Both the position numbers and the translations under genes were made by a program. Shown one piece after another: positions 36,376 to 38,419 of a DNA stretch of 38,419 nt. The stretch comes from an uncultured Pseudovibrio sp. (GTDB lineage: Bacteria; Pseudomonadota; Alphaproteobacteria; Rhizobiales; Stappiaceae). The first letter of the stretch is position 1. Each line of letters begins with the position of its first letter. Location: contig CANNAV010000026.1 in assembly GCA_947502585.1 (NCBI GenBank), positions 1 through 38,419 on the forward strand. Direction: 5' to 3'. The notes below the pieces were generated by a model. The model saw nothing but the letters and a program-made list of their open reading frames with translations. It was not told where the DNA came from and did no database searches.

Positions 36376-37386
36376 CCGTTGCAACGTTTTCATAGCTTTC
36401 TCTGCCATTTTCTTGCGGTTTGCTTTACGCGTATAACGAGTTGGCATATCATCTGTCGTCCAGCCAAAGATTGCTTTTAGCCGAGAAGCAGTCGCACCGT
36501 TTTCAGCGGCCAATGTCGCAGCTGCTTTCCTCATTCCATGGGCACGACCGGGCACACCCGCCGCGACACAACAATCCCTAAACCAGTTTCCGACGATTCC
36601 TTTGTGTATGGCGTTTGGTCTTCTTTACCGACGTAGCTAACCCCATGCGGTGTTGTATCGATTGCTTCCTGAAGGGGTGGCAAGATCGGCAGATGTATTT
36701 CCACCTCTCCCTTTTCTGTTGAGAAGCTTATTACCCCGTCCTTGACGTGGGCAGGGCTAACCCTGCAAACATCCCCGCGTCGCAGCCCGGAAAAGCCAGC
36801 ACTTCAAGTGCAAGGCGTTCGCGTGTCCCAAGTGGTCAACAGTTCCTGTACTGTTCAACTTCCTCAGGCGTCCACGTATGATGACCGTCAGATTTACTCT
36901 TCAGTCGGGGCACGTCGCGGGTAGGGTTCCCGGTGATGGGTATGCTCTTATTGCTGATAGCCCATTTGTACATCGCCGACATGTGTTTTAGAAAATTGTT
37001 TGCTGCCCCAGGAGTACTTGCTCGCTTATCTCTCCCACCTTGGATCGTAGAGGCATCAATCGCCTCAAGTGGATGATGCCCGCTCTCTTTAGCAAGTTGT
37101 TTAAGAAGTTTGTTTTCATTGCTTGTGTGCTTTCCTTCAATGAGGAAAAATCGGGACTTGAGAGATATTGGTCTATCAGCCAGCCAAGAGTGTCCTCTTC
37201 GCGTTTCTTCTTCGGAGGTGCATCAGCGCCGCGGAGAGCGGCTGTATAGGCTTCCATGAACTCATCGGAGCCGTACTCGCCGGGAAGGCGGCTTCTAGGG
37301 CCTTTCCCCCGCCTGAAGTACCAAAAGACCTTCCCGCGCCCAACCTCCCGCAGAATGTACGGGAGGCGCTTTCTCTTCTGTCTCAT
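36367..37386 (-). pseudogene. Tyrosine-type integrase, degraded
   Basis: Read from 37386, the N-terminus MRQKRKRLPYILREVGRGK and the SAM-like core-binding domain (EEDTLGWLIDQYL) are present. The catalytic domain follows in pieces: SGLRRGDV (first Arg), PILPPLQEAID, HGMRKAAAT (His and Arg), FGWTTDDMPTRYT (Trp and nucleophile Tyr). Four lesions break the frame: a shift near 37080, a TGA at 36838-36836 where Trp is expected before PLGTRERLAL, a shift near 36790 and a shift near 36595. About 340 residues would be the intact size. All catalytic residues can still be read, so decay is recent. ATG 37386 overlaps the stop of the preceding gene (ATGA). Confidence 0.9.
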
Positions 37387-37556
37387 ATTGAGCTGACCTT
37401 GGGTGGTTCCCTGTTGTCGGTAACGGTCACTTCAGAACTAAGGCGTATTGTTCCATCTGTTTTAATTTCGACGCAGCGTACAGAAAAGCCAGCCTTTTCG
37501 GCCCCCTTGATCGCCCGAAAGATATCGGTTTGCTTGAATGGTGAGTTTGTCCGCAA
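37383..37556 (-). CDS. Small protein translationally coupled to the integrase
   Basis: A 57-residue frame starts at TTG 37556 with GGAGG nine bases upstream, and its TGA overlaps the integrase ATG by four bases. The product begins LRTNSPFKQTDIFRAIKGAE and continues AGFSVRCVEIKTDGTIRL. Similar short proteins ahead of integrases are common in alphaproteobacterial prophages. Whether it acts as an excisionase-like factor is unknown. The frame is intact although the integrase is not. Confidence 0.65.
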   Translation of the reverse strand: MRTNSPFKQTDIFRAIKGAEKAGFSVRCVEIKTDGTIRLSSEVTVTDNREPPKVSSI

Positions 37557-37560
37557 TGCA

Positions 37561-37644
37561 TCAAGCCTCCATCAAATTGGAAGATAGTCTTGCGGGGTGC
37601 TCTCCGCAGAATTTAGCCAGCCATGACAGGAAGTATTTCAGCAT
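37561..37644 (-). CDS. Possible 27-residue microprotein
   Basis: ATG 37644 is preceded by GGGGGTGAG and opens a frame of 27 codons (MLKYFLSWLAKFCGEHPARL and seven more) ending four bases before the start of the next gene. The N-terminal half could form an amphipathic or membrane-inserting helix. It fits the tight packing of the operon, but such a short frame may also be only a coupling device. Confidence 0.35.
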   Translation of the reverse strand: MLKYFLSWLAKFCGEHPARLSSNLMEA

Positions 37645-37657
37645 CTCACCCCCGGCA

Positions 37658-37882
37658 TTAGTTGGATTGTTTGTTTTGAGGTTCTTTTTGAGCCTTCACA
37701 CCAATGCGAAAAGCATCCTCACTCACCTGATTAGTGAGGTGATCCATGAAATTGATCAGGCCGTGAATCTGGCGCGTTGTGGTCTCGTACGGCAGGTTTT
37801 GAACGGACCATATGGCTACAGCATCGTGGTTCTTACTTAATTCACTGCTAAGAAACTCCTGGAATTCATTGTTCATTATCAT
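37658..37882 (-). CDS. Small protein of unknown function in the integrated element
   Basis: The 74-residue product (MIMNNEFQEFLSSELSKNHD, then TTRQIHGLINFMDHLTNQV) is not recognised. It looks helical and soluble and ends in a polar lysine/glutamine tail. It starts three bases after the previous stop and ends 13 bases before the next candidate gene, so it belongs to the operon. ATG 37876 is an alternative start. Confidence 0.55.
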   Translation of the reverse strand: MIMNNEFQEFLSSELSKNHDAVAIWSVQNLPYETTTRQIHGLINFMDHLTNQVSEDAFRIGVKAQKEPQNKQSN

Positions 37883-37885
37883 TTA

Positions 37886-38140
37886 TCAACTGCCCGCCCT
37901 TCTGGGACTGTTGGATTGTTGTGAACTCGGCTCACTCATCAGTTCTGAGCAGACAAAGCCCATTGCCATTCGCAATGAGGGAAAATCATTCACAGAGCCC
38001 TCTTGTATGATCATGCGCTCACGTTCATCAAAAACCTTGTAACCTCCCGACTCTCCACGAAGGCGAAACAATTGGCCCTCTTTGCCCGCAATGTCCCAGT
38101 GATGCATATTGCGGCGATGCACTGTGGTTCTCTGTTCCAT
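37886..38140 (-). CDS. Small protein of unknown function in the integrated element
   Basis: The 84-residue product has a strong ribosome site (GGAGGAG directly before the ATG), which supports it as a real gene. The segment GQLFRLRGESGGYKVFDERE and a helix LRMAMGFVCSELM are visible, with a polar C-terminus. No family is recognised. It lies 24 bases from the preceding gene and three from the next one. Confidence 0.6.
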   Translation of the reverse strand: MEQRTTVHRRNMHHWDIAGKEGQLFRLRGESGGYKVFDERERMIIQEGSVNDFPSLRMAMGFVCSELMSEPSSQQSNSPRRAGS

Positions 38141-38164
38141 CTCTCCTCCTACAAATTGGACCTT

Positions 38165-38332
38165 TCAAGACTGTTGCAATTTGACGGGCACAAAGCGCCC
38201 GTCTGTAAACTCTGCCATTGGGCGACACCACAGCGGGCCTTTGCCAGCTACCGAATGATAAAGAACGGCTGGCTCGTTGGTCGCTTCGATCTGGCAAGAC
38301 GCGAAGATCGTGTAGACAACACCGCTTTCCAT
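38165..38332 (-). CDS. Small protein of unknown function in the integrated element
   Basis: From ATG 38332 the product is 55 residues, including CQIEATNEPAVLYHSV and LWCRPMAEFTDGRFVPV. The second half is reminiscent of short phage-borne proteins with a WxRP..F pattern, but no family can be named. The frame is open further upstream to TTG 38383, so the start is uncertain. It would be the first gene of the visible operon. Confidence 0.5.
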   Translation of the reverse strand: MESGVVYTIFASCQIEATNEPAVLYHSVAGKGPLWCRPMAEFTDGRFVPVKLQQS

Positions 38333-38388
38333 GACTAACACTTGGCTGGTTCTCCGTGCCCGAAAGACACGAAATCCTAACAAACAAG

Positions 38389-38419
38389 GCGGGTTATTTT
38401 TAAATGCAAATTATCCCGC
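38389..38419. promoter_or_regulatory. Palindromic operator-like site upstream of the element's operon
   Basis: GCGGG (38389-38393) and CCCGC (38415-38419) flank an AT-rich 21-base core with partly symmetric TTAT/ATTAT ends. It lies just before the first possible start codon of the minus-strand operon, where a promoter and repressor site would be expected. The window ends at its last base, so its full extent is unseen. Confidence 0.35.

Larger units (their letters stand above)
36341..38419 (-). mobile_element. End of an integrated element (prophage or genomic island), continuing past the window
   Basis: The region starts with the terminator of a tyrosine integrase gene and holds only minus-strand small genes in a compact operon leading into that integrase. 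This arrangement is typical of prophage or island ends in alphaproteobacteria. The integrase is a pseudogene, so the element is probably immobile. The attachment site could not be located. No tRNA gene abuts this end in the window. Confidence 0.7.

Noticed and set aside
1..38419. CRISPR array or restriction/defence cassette
   Set aside because: No regularly spaced direct repeats and no recognisable Cas, nuclease or methyltransferase genes were seen on either strand.

Overview
The window looks like chromosome of an alphaproteobacterium, most likely a Hyphomicrobiales (Rhizobiales) relative. The evidence is a run of core genes typical of that group: dgt-argS-SPOR protein-nagZ-scpA-scpB, then tatABC-serS-surE-pcm-LysM/LytM lipoprotein, then yajC-secD-secF. 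Direct-repeat GAAC-N7-GAAC LexA boxes between uvrA and ssb and an sRNA with CCUCC loops point the same way. The moderate GC content would suit a Pseudovibrio/Stappiaceae-like genome, but the genus is a guess.

Layout. 1-1782 is the right part of an IS66-family element: the tnpB tail, a frameshifted tnpC and the terminal repeat. It has jumped into an IS630-family transposase, whose 5' part remains at 1783-2381. 2576-19035 is a dense plus-strand block. It covers nucleotide pool control (dgt), translation (argS, serS), envelope and peptidoglycan (SPOR protein, nagZ, LytM lipoprotein), chromosome condensation (scpAB), an orphan Fe3+-type ABC ATPase, Tat export (tatABC), and stress or repair enzymes (surE, pcm). 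A DUF815 ATPase (minus strand) is divergent from yajC-secDF. Next come an Mth938-like protein, an NDUFAF6-like squalene/phytoene synthase homologue, trmFO (minus) and a lipoprotein-like protein with a possible Cys-His-Asp triad.

27157-27325 on the minus strand holds the most striking non-coding element. Four successive hairpins each display a pyrimidine loop with a CCUCC core (anti-Shine-Dalgarno), and the last hairpin doubles as an intrinsic terminator. This is the architecture of the alphaproteobacterial 'cuckoo'/CcsR-type sRNAs. It lies downstream of uvrA. The divergent uvrA/ssb pair flanks a region with two candidate LexA boxes.

31972-36281 holds tRNA-Glu(TTC), glyoxalase I, a double cold-shock-domain protein followed by a DUF192 protein, galE and a cation diffusion facilitator. 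From 36341 to the right edge lies the end of an integrated element. It is a tightly packed minus-strand operon of small unknown genes leading into a tyrosine integrase carrying at least four inactivating lesions. The element continues past the window.
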